From Sycobia sp. Sy_11 (lineage: Eukaryota; Arthropoda; Insecta; Hymenoptera; Epichrysomallidae), in assembly GCA_018907035.1 (NCBI GenBank), contig JACCIC010000226.1:669001-733000 (forward strand): 64,000 nucleotides of DNA. The letters are read 5' to 3'. The notes below the pieces were generated by a model that saw nothing but the letters and a program-made list of their open reading frames with translations, searched no databases and was not told the origin of the DNA. Shown piece by piece: positions 23,519-34,206 of this stretch. The position numbers and the translations under genes were made by a program. Numbering within the stretch: the first letter of the stretch is position 1; every line of letters starts with the position of its first letter.

Positions 23519-23935
23519 ATAGTATAAAATTAATAAATATTTTTATCGATCTTACAGTCTTTATAATGTAATATATTAGCTAAGATAAATACAGTCAAAC
23601 TTTTCTTGTTTATATTAACCCCCGAAGATTCTGAAATAAAACTTCTTACTATAATAAATTATATTAAGAATTAAAAATAAAAATAAAAATAAAATTAATA
23701 AGAAAATAAAAATAAAATAATTAATAAAATAAAAATAATAAAAGCAATATTCTATGTTAGTAAAGGACAACCTGATTGCCTCTACCACTTTAAATTTAAA
23801 TGCACCTTTGGCGTCCGACGTTTCGAATGGCTACGGTTCATCCTCAGGAACTAAACGAAAATGAAAAACCCATCATGCGACTATATATACCCCATCCCCA
23901 CTCCAAATTTATTGATATAATATTTACAGGACCGC
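23519..23935 (-). repeat. Penelope-like element terminal fragment with hammerhead-derived motif
   Basis: Shares, in reverse, the block found downstream of the Penelope ORF at 46.7-47.3 kb: ATAAATATTTTTAT...CTTACAGTC, CCCCCGAAGATTCTGAAAT, TAGTAAAGGACAACCTGATTG. The hammerhead-derived stretch CCTGAGGATGAACCGTAGCC then ATTCGAAACG reads on the minus strand at 23819-23852. No coding part is present. Confidence 0.6.
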
Positions 23936-24269
23936 CACATTTTTTACTGAAATATGAAATGCAAATTTTATATTAATAAAGAATGATAACTGTTGTCCAA
24001 TTTACTTGACTCTAACATTAAATTTACATTATTGCGATTCTTCAAAATATGAATATTTTCAAGAGTTTCTCTTTTATATTTATTTTTAATATCTACGTAG
24101 TTCTAAAATATTTACATTTTCCAAATCGAAAGAATTTAGCTAGTTTAAACTATGTTCTTTAAGCTCGGATGTACCCGGTAGTTGCGGCCCATGTCGGGTG
24201 GATTATATATATCCGAAATACTCGTGGGAACAGAAATGTAAAAATCTGAAAACATCGAGATGGAAATAG

Positions 24270-25232
24270 GGGCGGAGGCACGAGGTGGAAGAAAGTTGGA
24301 CATTGTTACCAACAGAAACCATCTCGGAGGTACTGAGATCTGTTCAGGCCACTGAACAGGGGGAGACGAGTGCACATGAAGGCGCGGGCATGAACCGGAA
24401 CCTGAGTGGAGCACAAAGGAGGAAACTACTAAAGCAAAAAGCGATGGAAGAGGGTCGACCTGTTCCTAGATCGGGGGCGGGGAGAAAGCGGAGGCAGACA
24501 GAAAAGAGACGGGCACTAACCATACTGAGTACGTCGGCCTGGGCTGCTCCAGCCACTGATTCGGGTAAAAGGGGACCCTCAACCAGCCTTGGGTCTACTG
24601 AGCAGGGACTTAAGAAATCGCTCAAAAAACGCAAGGAAGGTACGTACGCAGGGGCAGCATCTCACCTGCCTAGAGTGACACTCACGTGTGGTAAATACCT
24701 CGGTAGGGAAATGCCTACAGAAACCTGTACGTCACTGAAAAAAGCAGTGGTGAAAAAAATCTGCGAAATTGACGATGACGATTTCGCAACGAGATTCAAA
24801 GAATCCTTTCTCAGAAGGGGAACAGTGGTCTTTGTCTGCGAGGACAGGGACTTTGAGACCTGGCTGAGAAAGGAGGCTGAGAATCTGAAGCTGGAGGACT
24901 CGGACCTCAAAGTCAGAGTAGTATCTCCGGAGGAACTGAAAATTACAAAAGTAATCACAAAGATTCCGGCGGAGATAGAATCTGTCCCGAACTTCCTAAA
25001 GTTGATCCGAAGACAGAACAAAAGAGTGGATCCATCAAGATGGGCGATCATGAACAGGTCTGCCGACGGTAGTCTTGTTCTTGGGCTAGATGAACCATCA
25101 GTGCAGGCCCTCCGAAGCAGAAACCTTAAACTCTCGGTGAGGGTTGAAACGGTCACCTTTAAGGTACTGTCTCGACAAAGTACCGCTGGAGCAAAGGGAG
25201 AAACTTTTACGGAAGGCGTATCTAAGAAATAA
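24270..25232 (+). CDS. DUF4780-like retroelement-associated ORF (gag-like)
   Basis: An intact open frame of about 320 codons. The first ATG is at 24390; a GTG at 24285 is in frame. The N-terminal region is basic (NLSGAQRRKLLKQKA, GRKRRQTEKRR), the middle is Ser/Lys-rich, and the C-terminal ~130 residues run VVFVCEDRDFETWL, PNFLKLIRRQNKRVDPSRW, GSLVLGLDEPSVQALRSR and VETVTFKVL. They match the layout I know as DUF4780, common in insect retroelement ORF1-type proteins. No CCHC knuckle is seen. A LINE reverse-transcriptase end lies 340 nt downstream in the same direction, beyond a microsatellite, so both may come from one internally deleted LINE. Being uninterrupted, it is younger than most neighbours or maintained. 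Confidence 0.6.
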   Translation, partial: GRRHEVEESWTLLPTETISEVLRSVQATEQGETSAHEGAGMNRNLSGAQRRKLLKQKAMEEGRPVPRSGAGRKRRQTEKRRALTILSTSAWAAPATDSGKRGPSTSLGSTEQGLKKSLKKRKEGTYAGAASHLPRVTLTCGKYLGREMPTETCTSLKKAVVKKICEIDDDDFATRFKESFLRRGTVVFVCEDRDFETWLRKEAENLKLEDSDLKVRVVSPEELKITKVITKIPAEIESVPNFLKLIRRQNKRVDPSRWAIMNRSADGSLVLGLDEPSVQALRSRNLKLSVRVETVTFKVLSRQSTAGAKGETFTEGVSKK

Positions 25233-25255
25233 CATCCTCTTATATATTAAAATTA

Positions 25256-25285
25256 TATATTTAAAGTATATACATATAGTAATGC

Positions 25286-25321
<36 letters not shown>

Positions 25322-25376
25322 CATATCATATCATATCATATTATATCATATCATATCATACTTCATATCATACTAA
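25256..25376. repeat. TA and ATATC/ATCAT microsatellite
   Basis: TATATACATA... then repeated ATCAT pentamers (CATATCATATCATATCAT). Low-complexity sequence between the DUF4780-like ORF and the LINE fragment. Confidence 0.9.
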
Positions 25377-25389
25377 TTTATAAAGACAA

Positions 25390-25569
25390 AGCGTATTTTT
25401 GTTTTTCACGATAACCGAAAAAACTATTGAACCGATTGTTCTGAAATTTGACATATAGATTCTACATTGTCTTGAGAAAGTCGTAGGCTATGTTTTTTTA
25501 TTGAAAATCATTTTACTTTCATCAATAAATTAAGTTAATGGTTTTAACAATTAGTTTCGCCAGCGGCCA
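25390..25569. other. Unassigned repeat-like sequence
   Basis: Contains AACCGAAAAAACTATTGAACC, GATTGTTCTGAAATTTGAC and CATATAGATTCTACATTG, wording typical of dispersed insect repeats. No ends can be fixed. Confidence 0.25.
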
Positions 25570-26394
25570 CTAGGTGGCCTCTTGAATCACGAACATCAAT
25601 TCAAAGTAGTCCGCTGAAAGTATTAATACCAGTCCAGCTAAAACACGTGTTCTCCTCACCAGGAGCAAAATGCTAGAAGCCTTCTTAAAGCTCAAAACTT
25701 TTTTCCATAGCAAAACCCTGTCACCCAGAACAAAGGCCAGAGCCTTCTCCGCCATCATCAGGAGCATTGCCACATACGTCATCCCCATCTGGGGGTCCAT
25801 CCCCCCAGAAAGACTTCAGCGATTCCAAGGCACCTACATGAGGCTGCTACGCTCTTCCCTGAATACCCCTTGGTACTTAAGGAACACTCAAGTACTTAAG
25901 GAAACTAACCTTCTTGCTCTCAACGATTACGCGAACAAATTCGCCAAAAATCTGAGAGAATCAATTAAACAGCACCCGAACTCAGGAATCCAATCCCTGA
26001 GTAGAATCTGTCCTAAATCGACGGATCGCTACAGGAGGCCTTGCCACCTGATCAACGATCCATAACCCCATCAGCCACTATCGGCCACTCCGTGCTTCAT
26101 TTTCGTACGTAAGCCGCTGCCCCCAAGAAGGCAGAGCCCCTAAACTCACCAATTCCTCCCCTATCCACATCCCACTCCTACGCCCCTACCCCCTACACCG
26201 TTCCGTTTAATAATATTTTATCCTAACAGGTAAAGGGAATGATACCTCCGGGTAGGAATCCCTGCGGGGAGGGGTTTTAGTCGGTAGGCATGCGAGCAAA
26301 GGCTCCATGAATCCGACACTACCTCTCTTAGAGAGGTGTCTTTAGAAGACTTCCCCTCCCCACGTCACAAAAAAAAAAAAAAAAAAAAAAAAAA
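25570..26394 (+). mobile_element. 5'-truncated LINE: RT C-terminal region, 3' UTR and poly(A)
   Basis: An open frame at about 25634-26065 encodes a reverse-transcriptase C-terminal region: SPRTKARAFSAIIRSIATYV, IPIWGSIPPERLQRFQGTYM and LNTPWYLRN. This is the jockey-like pattern 'YA.PVWG...QN..LR...PWY.RN'. A C/T-rich 3' UTR follows, including GGGGTTTTAGTCGGTAGGCA and GGAATCCCTGCGGGGAGG, then poly(A) at 26368-26394. The RT palm (FADD) and endonuclease are absent. The ORF stops normally at 26065, so this is 5' truncation rather than decay. Confidence 0.75.
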
Positions 26395-26547
26395 ACACAT
26401 GTTCATATTCAACTTTAGGATTCATATTCTAAAGAAGGTGTGACGTTAATCGATGTAACCTTTTTTATTCTTCAGGTTAATCTGACACTACTCTCACACC
26501 TTATGGATATCGTTTGATTTTTGTAAATTTTATTTTCTTTTACGTGG

Positions 26548-26551
<4 letters not shown>

Positions 26552-26590
<39 letters not shown>
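26552..26590. repeat. (CT)n microsatellite
   Basis: About 19 CT units. Confidence 0.95.
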
Positions 26591-26592
<2 letters not shown>

Positions 26593-26679
26593 CTTCTTTT
26601 ATAAAATGGTTCTGTATGTCAAATCATACTGAATATAGTTTGTGTCAAATTATATCATATTTTTATTTTTATACTCTTT

Positions 26680-27176
26680 AGCAAGTCCAAAGTTAAAACC
26701 ATGTTTATTTGTTACATTGACAGCAAAGGAGTTATTAACAAAGAGTTTGTACCACCTCGAAAAACCATAAATCAAGTATTTTACCACAGTGTACTCGAAA
26801 AATTACGAAAAAGGGTGCTCAAAGTGCATACAGAGATCGCAAAGACTTGGGTTCTGCATCACGACAATGCTTCCTATCACAGTGCATTCAGTGTCTCTCA
26901 ATTTTTGGCGTGTAAAGGCATCGCAACGTTACCACAATCGTCCTATTCACCGGAAATCTCACCCTGCGACTTTTTCCTATTCCTCCATTTGAAAAAATTC
27001 TTCAAAGGTCGAAATTTTGACTCCGTTGAAGACATCCAAGAATCTGTAGTGAGGGCACTCGGAGAGGTCCCACATGAAATGTTCCAGAATTGTTAAGAAA
27101 ACTGGAAAACTTGCAGGAACAAGTGTATTGATGCGGGAGGGGACTATTTTGAAGGGGATCGCAGCGATGTACCTTA
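26680..27176 (+). pseudogene. Mariner transposase, C-terminal catalytic part
   Basis: The frame begins with SKSKVKTMFICYIDSKG and includes WVLHHDNASYHSA (second catalytic Asp), LPQSSYSPEISPCDFFLF (third Asp of a DD34D triad) and FDSVEDIQESVV. A TAA at 27094-27096 interrupts it, and the same register continues with CRNKCIDAGGDYFEGD to a TAA near 27176. The first catalytic Asp and the DNA-binding domain are missing upstream. It belongs to a different mariner group from copies A and B. Confidence 0.85.
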
Positions 27177-27416
27177 ATTTTTAATATACTCGATTTTTGA
27201 ATTTTGTCGCGTTACCTAATTATCTGACGTCGCATATTTGTCTTTTTTATATATTTCAATATATATATTTTAAGCACAGTGGTTATTTTTTTAAAAATTT
27301 TATAATTTCAGTTAATTTTAATTTAATTTTAATTAAAACATTTAGAACATTTAATGTTATTAATTTTGTATATATCAATCTTTTCTAGAATCGTGTATTA
27401 AAATTAAATTCAAATA

Positions 27417-27625
27417 CAATTAATAAATATTTTTTCATTGGTCTTACAGTCCAATCCAACCACCCAAAAAAATACGTAACAATAAAACAATACGTAATAA
27501 TAATAAGATTGCGTAATAATACGTAATAACAATAAGACCCATGAAAAAATATTTATTAATTTGTATATAAGCAGTCGACAAAAGTACAATTAAATTATTT
27601 CAAATACAATTAACTGAAGGCTCGT
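27417..27625. repeat. Penelope-like terminal pieces in inverted (snap-back) arrangement
   Basis: AATAAATATTTTTTCATTGG + TCTTACAGTCC at 27421-27455 is mirrored by GACCCATGAAAAAATATTTA at 27536-27556, which continues into the AGTCGACAAAAGTACAATTA flank known from other copies. A short ACGTAATAA-rich spacer lies between. Confidence 0.5.
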
Positions 27626-28270
27626 TATACACTTGGTGAAATATATTTAATAATATTATGAAGGTTGTAGTATCTATACTTAGTATCGGAGGGTGACTGG
27701 GCTCCTTGATATCTCATAGTTTTTTGACTAAATATTTACTTCGATTACGCAAATCGTATTTAGTAATACCTAAAACATATTTACTAGTTTGAACTAAAAC
27801 ATTGTTTTGTTTCTATGAAAGTAATTATTTCATTGAGCGAATGAAGTAGTTCATTTTTCCATTTGATCGTTTAGTGCATTTTACAAAATCATTAGTTGCT
27901 CTAAAGAAATATTTAGTAATTCCAAAATAACATTTTATAAAATATTTGAAGAAAGATTTAGTTGATTCAATGAATCTTTTAGTAAATTTCATAAAATATT
28001 TCTTTTTATTGACTTAAATATTTCTTGATTTTCATTACATATATAGTTAATCTAACTAAATATTTTGTGGAGTTTCTCAAATGTTAATCCAATAAAATAT
28101 TTAGTAAGACATCCTTAATGAACTCCTTTTGTTGATTTTACAGAATATTGTTTTGAAATAACTTTTTTTCAGTGTCACCGTCGTTAAATAATAGAAATAA
28201 ATTAAATAAAATATATCGCAATACTTAAATTGAAGATTCTATTCTCAATAAAATTTTACTTGTACGACTA

Positions 28271-28271
<1 letters not shown>
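27626..28271. other. Non-coding, possible MITE remnant
   Basis: AT-rich sequence with many TATTTAGTAA-like words ending CTTTTTTTCAGTGT near 28174. That end resembles the terminus of the MITE at 43.06 kb; no left terminus was found. Confidence 0.25.

Positions 28272-28305
<34 letters not shown>
28272..28305. repeat. (CT)n microsatellite
   Basis: About 16 CT units. Confidence 0.95.
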
Positions 28306-28309
<4 letters not shown>

Positions 28310-28629
28310 ATTTCTTACGGATTTCTTTCTTAAGTGATTAGGTAGAATAGCTGACCTTGAGGTAGTGGATCTGACAACATTCCTGGTGATGAATTTCTTT
28401 CTTTTTCCTTCGGCATTTAGGTAATTTAGTTTTCTCGTATGGCCCCCAGATAAAATTTACCCTCTTTGTGTGCATTGCTTTAACTTTTCAATTCTCAAGC
28501 GTTTACGCCAGTTGATTGATTTGTGCTCGATAAAAAAGCAAACTTATTATTTTCGATTATTATCAAGAATGACAAAAATTAGAAAAATCAATTTAATAAA
28601 AATATTATTTAAATTAATAATGAGTTTAT

Positions 28630-28930
28630 TTCCAGAGCGTGAATCGTAGTGGTTCGAAACGTCAAGCACTAAAAGCGAAAATAAGGTGGTGGGGGCAGTT
28701 AGATTGTCCTTTGCTAATATAGAATATAGTTTATTATTTTTATTTTTATTTTCTTTTATTTTATACTATTTTATTTTATTATAATTGTAATTTATTAGTT
28801 TTCATTTTTAATCTAATTAAATTTAGTAATAAGTTATATTTCAGATTCTTCGGGGGTGATAATAAACAAGGACAGTCTGACTCAGTATTATAAGGACTGT
28901 AAGATAGATAAAAATATTGATTAACTTAAA
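28630..28930 (+). repeat. Penelope-like terminal fragment with partial hammerhead motif
   Basis: GAATCGTAGTGGTTCGAAAC at 28641-28660 is the stem II and GAAAC half of the hammerhead-like motif; the CTGATGA half is lost. The family 3' block follows: GTCCTTTGCTAATATAGAAT, CAGATTCTTCGGGGGTGATA, GACAGTCTGACT and GGACTGTAAGATAGATAAAA. Confidence 0.6.
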
Positions 28931-29084
28931 TCAAAACAGTCGACATAAGTACAATTTTAATTTTTAATAATGGAATATTGTTTAATTAGACGAAAAGTAT
29001 TGTTACAGTAATTATAGCGAAACAATAAAAAATTTTATTCAATGTAAAATTTGTTCTTTTTGTTTTACATTACATCGAATCTAT

Positions 29085-29099
29085 ATCGATTACGAATGC

Positions 29100-29151
<52 letters not shown>

Positions 29152-29163
29152 GCATTCGTAATC

Positions 29164-29199
<36 letters not shown>

Positions 29200-29201
29200 G
29201 T
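29085..29201. repeat. Two adjacent TA microsatellites, each inside a perfect inverted repeat
   Basis: GATTACGAATGCG, then about 24 TA units, then CGCATTCGTAATC forms a 13-bp-arm palindrome. It is followed at once by CGGGA, TA repeats and TCCCG, a second palindrome. Both would extrude as long cruciforms or hairpins. Confidence 0.85.
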
Positions 29202-29959
29202 CGGAAATCCAAGTAAAATCTGAACAAAATTTCAATGACGAAAATGCGAGTTGCAAAGGTAATGGCGGGCATATTTGCGATTGTCAATAACTCCCGCCCG
29301 CGTTCGCTCTTGTTCGTTCTCCGTATATAATATGCGTCTTCAAGAGGGTGGGAGGGAGAAGATACAGAAGAAGACCAAGAATTGCATGTGCGTCTAACCG
29401 GCCTGGCGATGTGCGGCGCGTTCAATTGATCTCAATTGCTGATTCAGACGGACCGTCGACGGTCGCATCGCGAGTGCGCGTGCGAGTCGGCCGCTCCTAG
29501 GATGATTTTCTTGTATATATTGTATAACGCACGGGGATTACGTGCGCAATACATCGACGTTCAGTTTTTGCTCCTATATATGTATATATAATTGCGGCGT
29601 TGCCAGATTGGTCTATAAGTGCACCAACGAATTGGCTTTTTTCGAACGCTCTTACCACGGTATTTAAGCAAATTATGTTATACAGCGTATTGCCGTTTCG
29701 GATTGTTAATGTCTTCAGAGAGAATTATTTGAGACCTTTTGGATCTATTTAGATGCGTCGACACCTATCGTGTTTGTTGTCTAGATATATTCTATTAAAA
29801 TTTATAATTATATTCTGCGATATAAGTTCAATCAATGAATTCTAGTATGGCTTGCGGTAAAGATCAAAGTAAAAAACGGGCACTTAATGTGAAGAATTCT
29901 TGGTAAAAATTCATCACTTTTAATTACAATATCTATTATGCAGATGTATTTATGTAACT
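29202..29959. other. Non-coding, GC-rich patch
   Basis: 29270-29500 is GC-richer with CpG-rich words (CCGTCGACGGTCGCATCGCG). It may be an exon or promoter, but no frame is convincing on either strand. Confidence 0.3.
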
Positions 29960-30160
29960 TAAATTTAACAATAGCATATTGATCAATTTTTTTTTGAGTA
30001 TTTGTTTTTCATTACAGATTTTATGGGGATCATTATAAACTGAGACTGTTTGGGTGTTATTATTTAATTATAAACATAGTATTTTATACGACTGCAAGAC
30101 TGATAAAACTATTTGTTAGTTTACATTACAACAATTGACAGAAATACAATTGGTTTTATT
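29960..30160 (+). repeat. Degenerate Penelope-like terminal fragment
   Basis: GATTTTATGGGGATCATTAT, GACTGCAAGACTGATAAAAC and AATTGACAGAAATACAATTG follow the order of the family's 3' end. Confidence 0.4.
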
Positions 30161-30560
30161 TCTACTAAAGAAACGGTCGATCGTTTTGGAAATTTAGAAG
30201 ATGATGATTGTAAATTAACGTATTTCAAGTATTCCAACAATGACCTTGTACATTCCAACTTTATATCGAAAACTAACATAATTCATATTTTTGCGCATAG
30301 ATAAATAGGCCGTCAGTTTTGGAGACATTAATAACTTAAACGGTGATAAACTGTGACATCATTCATTGAAATTACCACGGTAAGAACATTCAAAAAGATT
30401 AATGACTATCAAAATGCATGATTTTACGTAGAAACCTGTAGGAATTGAGATTGTGCTATATTTTGCAGCTAATTTTGAATTTATTGTACGATCTGATGAC
30501 AACATCGCTGATAAGCTTTTAAAAATGTTGATTATATAGTTGTGTTATATTTTATATTAA

Positions 30561-30561
<1 letters not shown>

Positions 30562-30622
<61 letters not shown>
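30562..30622. repeat. (TA)n microsatellite
   Basis: About 30 TA units. Confidence 0.95.
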
Positions 30623-30625
<3 letters not shown>

Positions 30626-33249
30626 TCGTTCTGATTTTACAGCCATTTACTTTAATTATTCGTGAATTTTTCTAGTACGCATCGTTCCGGGTTCTGCAAT
30701 AACCTCGAGTATAGTTTCGTTTTACTTAGCCGGAAGCACTTCCCGTGTTTTTCAATTATCTCGAAGTGCAAGTTTGTTCCTCAAAAAAAAAGAAAAAGAA
30801 AAACAGGTCGACAGCAATATATTCCACCGTAACTCGGTTCACGGTAATTTTTCTTCCTTTTATTGACCAAATAAAATCACTGACGAGCCCGCATACTGCG
30901 TGTCATAAATAATAATTTGCTCTCAAGGCACAAAGTGCTCGATCGATATTTAAGATTATATTCGTTTCAGAAGATCATGTTGATACTTTTTATAGATTGA
31001 ATTTGTTGCGTTATATGTATAAAGAAACTTGTTTTCTTTTTTGTTTTTCTTTTTAAATCTTATATTACACCGGTAAATCTATTTCCATTATTGAATTTAT
31101 TGAAAATTAGGGTTCTTATGCTCTTCTGTGAAACTTTTAAAAAATCATTAAGGTTTGTAATTAATTAATTATAACGGAAACTCGCTTACACTATTCGTAA
31201 TTGACCTCATCCTCCTCCTTTTTACTAGAGCAGTCATGTAAAGTTGTAAAATGAATTTGTTTTATTTCAAACTCGTCATATACCTTCGGTAAAATAGATG
31301 TCAGTGGATTAACAATACTCATAAAATTTACCAGAATCAGAGCAACCGTTGCTGACAACGTTCAATTGAGACAAATCAGTATAAAGTACAGTAGAAATAA
31401 ATTGATGAAATTACATCTCTCGAATCTAAAAGGCCTATTCTCTAGCCCAACCTCCGCCTCTGTCCTGTCAATTTTCCTTATTTTTTACTTGCTTCAGCGA
31501 CTTTGGTACCCCTCCCCCTAACCCCGGTCATTAATTCTACTAGGTAATTTACTTTTTTATACTCGAGAGGAGCCTAAAGTTATAAAAAATACAGCACATA
31601 ACCCTCAAGCCGTTGTCGTAGAAGCAACGTCGGATCCGTGTGCAGCGGGTGAGTCGTGTATGCGATTCAGCAGTCGGTCTTTCTCATATAATCGTTGTAT
31701 TACTGAATGCATCTGCTGGAGGATGGGGGGGGGGGCAGTTCAAATTGGGAGCACAATTAATCGGCTAATTATTTCATTGGTCGTAATCCAATGCAGTAAT
31801 CTCGAGTACAGTGGATATACATAGATAGGCCACGTATTACAGAGTAATAGACCTTCGTTGCTAGGTCGGAGCTTTAGTCGATATAATGCTCGTAAACAGT
31901 TCATGAGTATTTCTTTAAGTTTGTCTTTCTAATTGCCTAAGTCATTGTTCCTTGGATTTGAGTTAAATTTCTCTTAAACGAAAATATATTTTCTTCATGT
32001 AAAAAAAAGTATATTTTATAAAATACAAGAAAATATTTACATACTTGATAAAATAGTATTAGTAAATAGGATTATTATATTTTAATACGTATGCGCGCAA
32101 TAGTTGATAGTTTAACTGCTCAGAAAATTTACTACAGCGAGAAAACTAAGAAAAGAAATTCTATATGAGCTAAAAATTAGTGCTCCATCAATACCAAAAC
32201 AAGACTAGATTTAATTAAATATTGTCTTGGCATTGGCCAGAAATTAAGATTTTGAAGAACTTTATTTCGAAAATTTTAATAATATTCACTGAAAATAGTT
32301 TACAAACCGTTGCAAGATCAACATATTTTAATAAATCAGTTTTTCACACCAATTATCTGGCCAAATGATAAAAAATCAACGGATTCATATTTTAAGGAAC
32401 ATTTACGCTTGAACATTCCGATGCTTTCGCTTGAAAAAATTCGTTCAGACAGGACTCATATAACCATTGTTACTAATATATCTTATAAGAAAATATATTA
32501 AAACATATTAATAAAACATATTAAGAATTTGTTAATCCATTAAATTATATGCGCAATTAGCAATATTTAAAGACTTTGATTTTTAATCAAATTCATGCAG
32601 AATCACATGCCATCCACTGTGTTATAATTTTTTAAATTATGTTATAATTTGTAATTATATTATTATTCTATTATATCATCGAAATTGTCATATGATTATA
32701 AATTTTGCGCGGGTGAATGTATAAAATGCACAACGCACATATATTCTAAATAATCAGCATCATAAAAACACGTATTATCCATTTTTTTATTCGTATTCCA
32801 TTGATAATAAGTTATTTTATGATGCTGATATTAATTTGATTTGCATTGATCGTGAATATTTCAATAGCATTTAAGCTTCAAAAGCGTTAAAAATTTCACA
32901 TAAAACAATGTAACAAAGACCATGATTCTTATAATACCTAGTGAAAAAATCTTTGCAAAAGCAATATTCTTATGAGAAGTCTTATTTTTGGTTTTGAAAC
33001 TTTTTTATATTAAAAGTGTAATCGTAGTCGTTCTCGAGCATCGACAGGGATCAGACGTCTTTATACACCACATTTCAGTGTACAGCATGTTTTCGACTTT
33101 AGAGAACGCGTGTAAAGAAATCCATTTGTGATTATCAAAGTGCCTATTTAGAGAGGGCCTCGAATCCACTCAAATAATTAAAAATCAAAGGATTAATCAA
33201 ATAATGAATTTGAACATGAGTGATTCTCGAAACAGGGCCACTCACTCGC
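30623..33249. other. Non-coding sequence
   Basis: AT-rich with a G-run near 31726. No gene or repeat family recognised over 2.6 kb. Confidence 0.4.
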
Positions 33250-34206
33250 ATACTCGCATGTACCACATCAACAGACAAAGCCATCTTACACTGTCACAGC
33301 CCAAAATGAGGTCTATCCATCAAGAAATCAAGCTATTGTTCTGCATTTTATAGAAGGTTCTACTATACGTGATTACGCACTAACCATTGGAAAAATCACA
33401 GGTCCTGAAAATATGGTTTCAATTTCAAGAATTTCACAAAACAGAATTTGTATATATCTAAACGCGGAAAATAGAACGGATGTTCTCGTTAAAGATTGTA
33501 AATCGATTAAAATTAATGGCACGATAATAGATATTAGACCTCTTTTGTTTAAATCAAAGCGTATATTCATTTCTAATATACATTCATCTACCCCTGATGA
33601 AGTCGTAGAGGACTGCCTAGCATCATACATATAACATCCAAAATTACACGTTTACGTACTGCACTTAGTGATATAGGAACACCTATTTAGTCACCGTCGA
33701 CAACTATATATCGACCCTGCAGACATAAACAAAATTTCGTAATCTTGCCAAATCACGCATGAAGATACTACATTTTGGATTTACTTCTCGAGTAACAAAA
33801 TGCTATTTTTTCTCTGCAAGGAAGAGGGACACGCGGCGAAATATTGTAAATAAAACAGCGTCAATGATAGTCAAGAATGTAATGAAAATCGTCTCTCCGC
33901 ACCTGCTATTACCTCGCAAGTTAGCAACACAACATCGAATATACCATCCAAAAGCCGCACGCAAGAACAGCTAGTAGAGACAAAGGAAAAACATGTAATG
34001 GGAGGCACAATTACAATACGTTCCAATAGAAAACGCCCGCCGAGCTCTTCACTATCGTCCCAAAACGATTCAGTATTTCAACACGAAAACTCAAGTAAAA
34101 TCTATGAAAGTCAAGATTATGTTAAAATAAACTCTCCTCATGAAGAGCGAGTCAGCACTGTAGTAGATAAAGTCACCTTCAAGCAGCCGAAAAAAAAAAA
34201 GACTTA
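33250..34206 (+). pseudogene. I-clade LINE ORF1 (gag-like) remnant
   Basis: From about 33290 a decayed frame shows MVSISRISQNRICIYL, TIIDIRPLLFKSKRIFISNI and HSSTPDEVVEDCL, the RNA-binding-like core of ORF1 in I-type LINEs of insects. A CCHC knuckle remnant, CKEEGHAAKYC, lies near 33820-33852, shifted in register from its first cysteine. A basic/Ser-rich tail ends at a TAA near 34207. At least two frameshifts are present. Confidence 0.65.
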
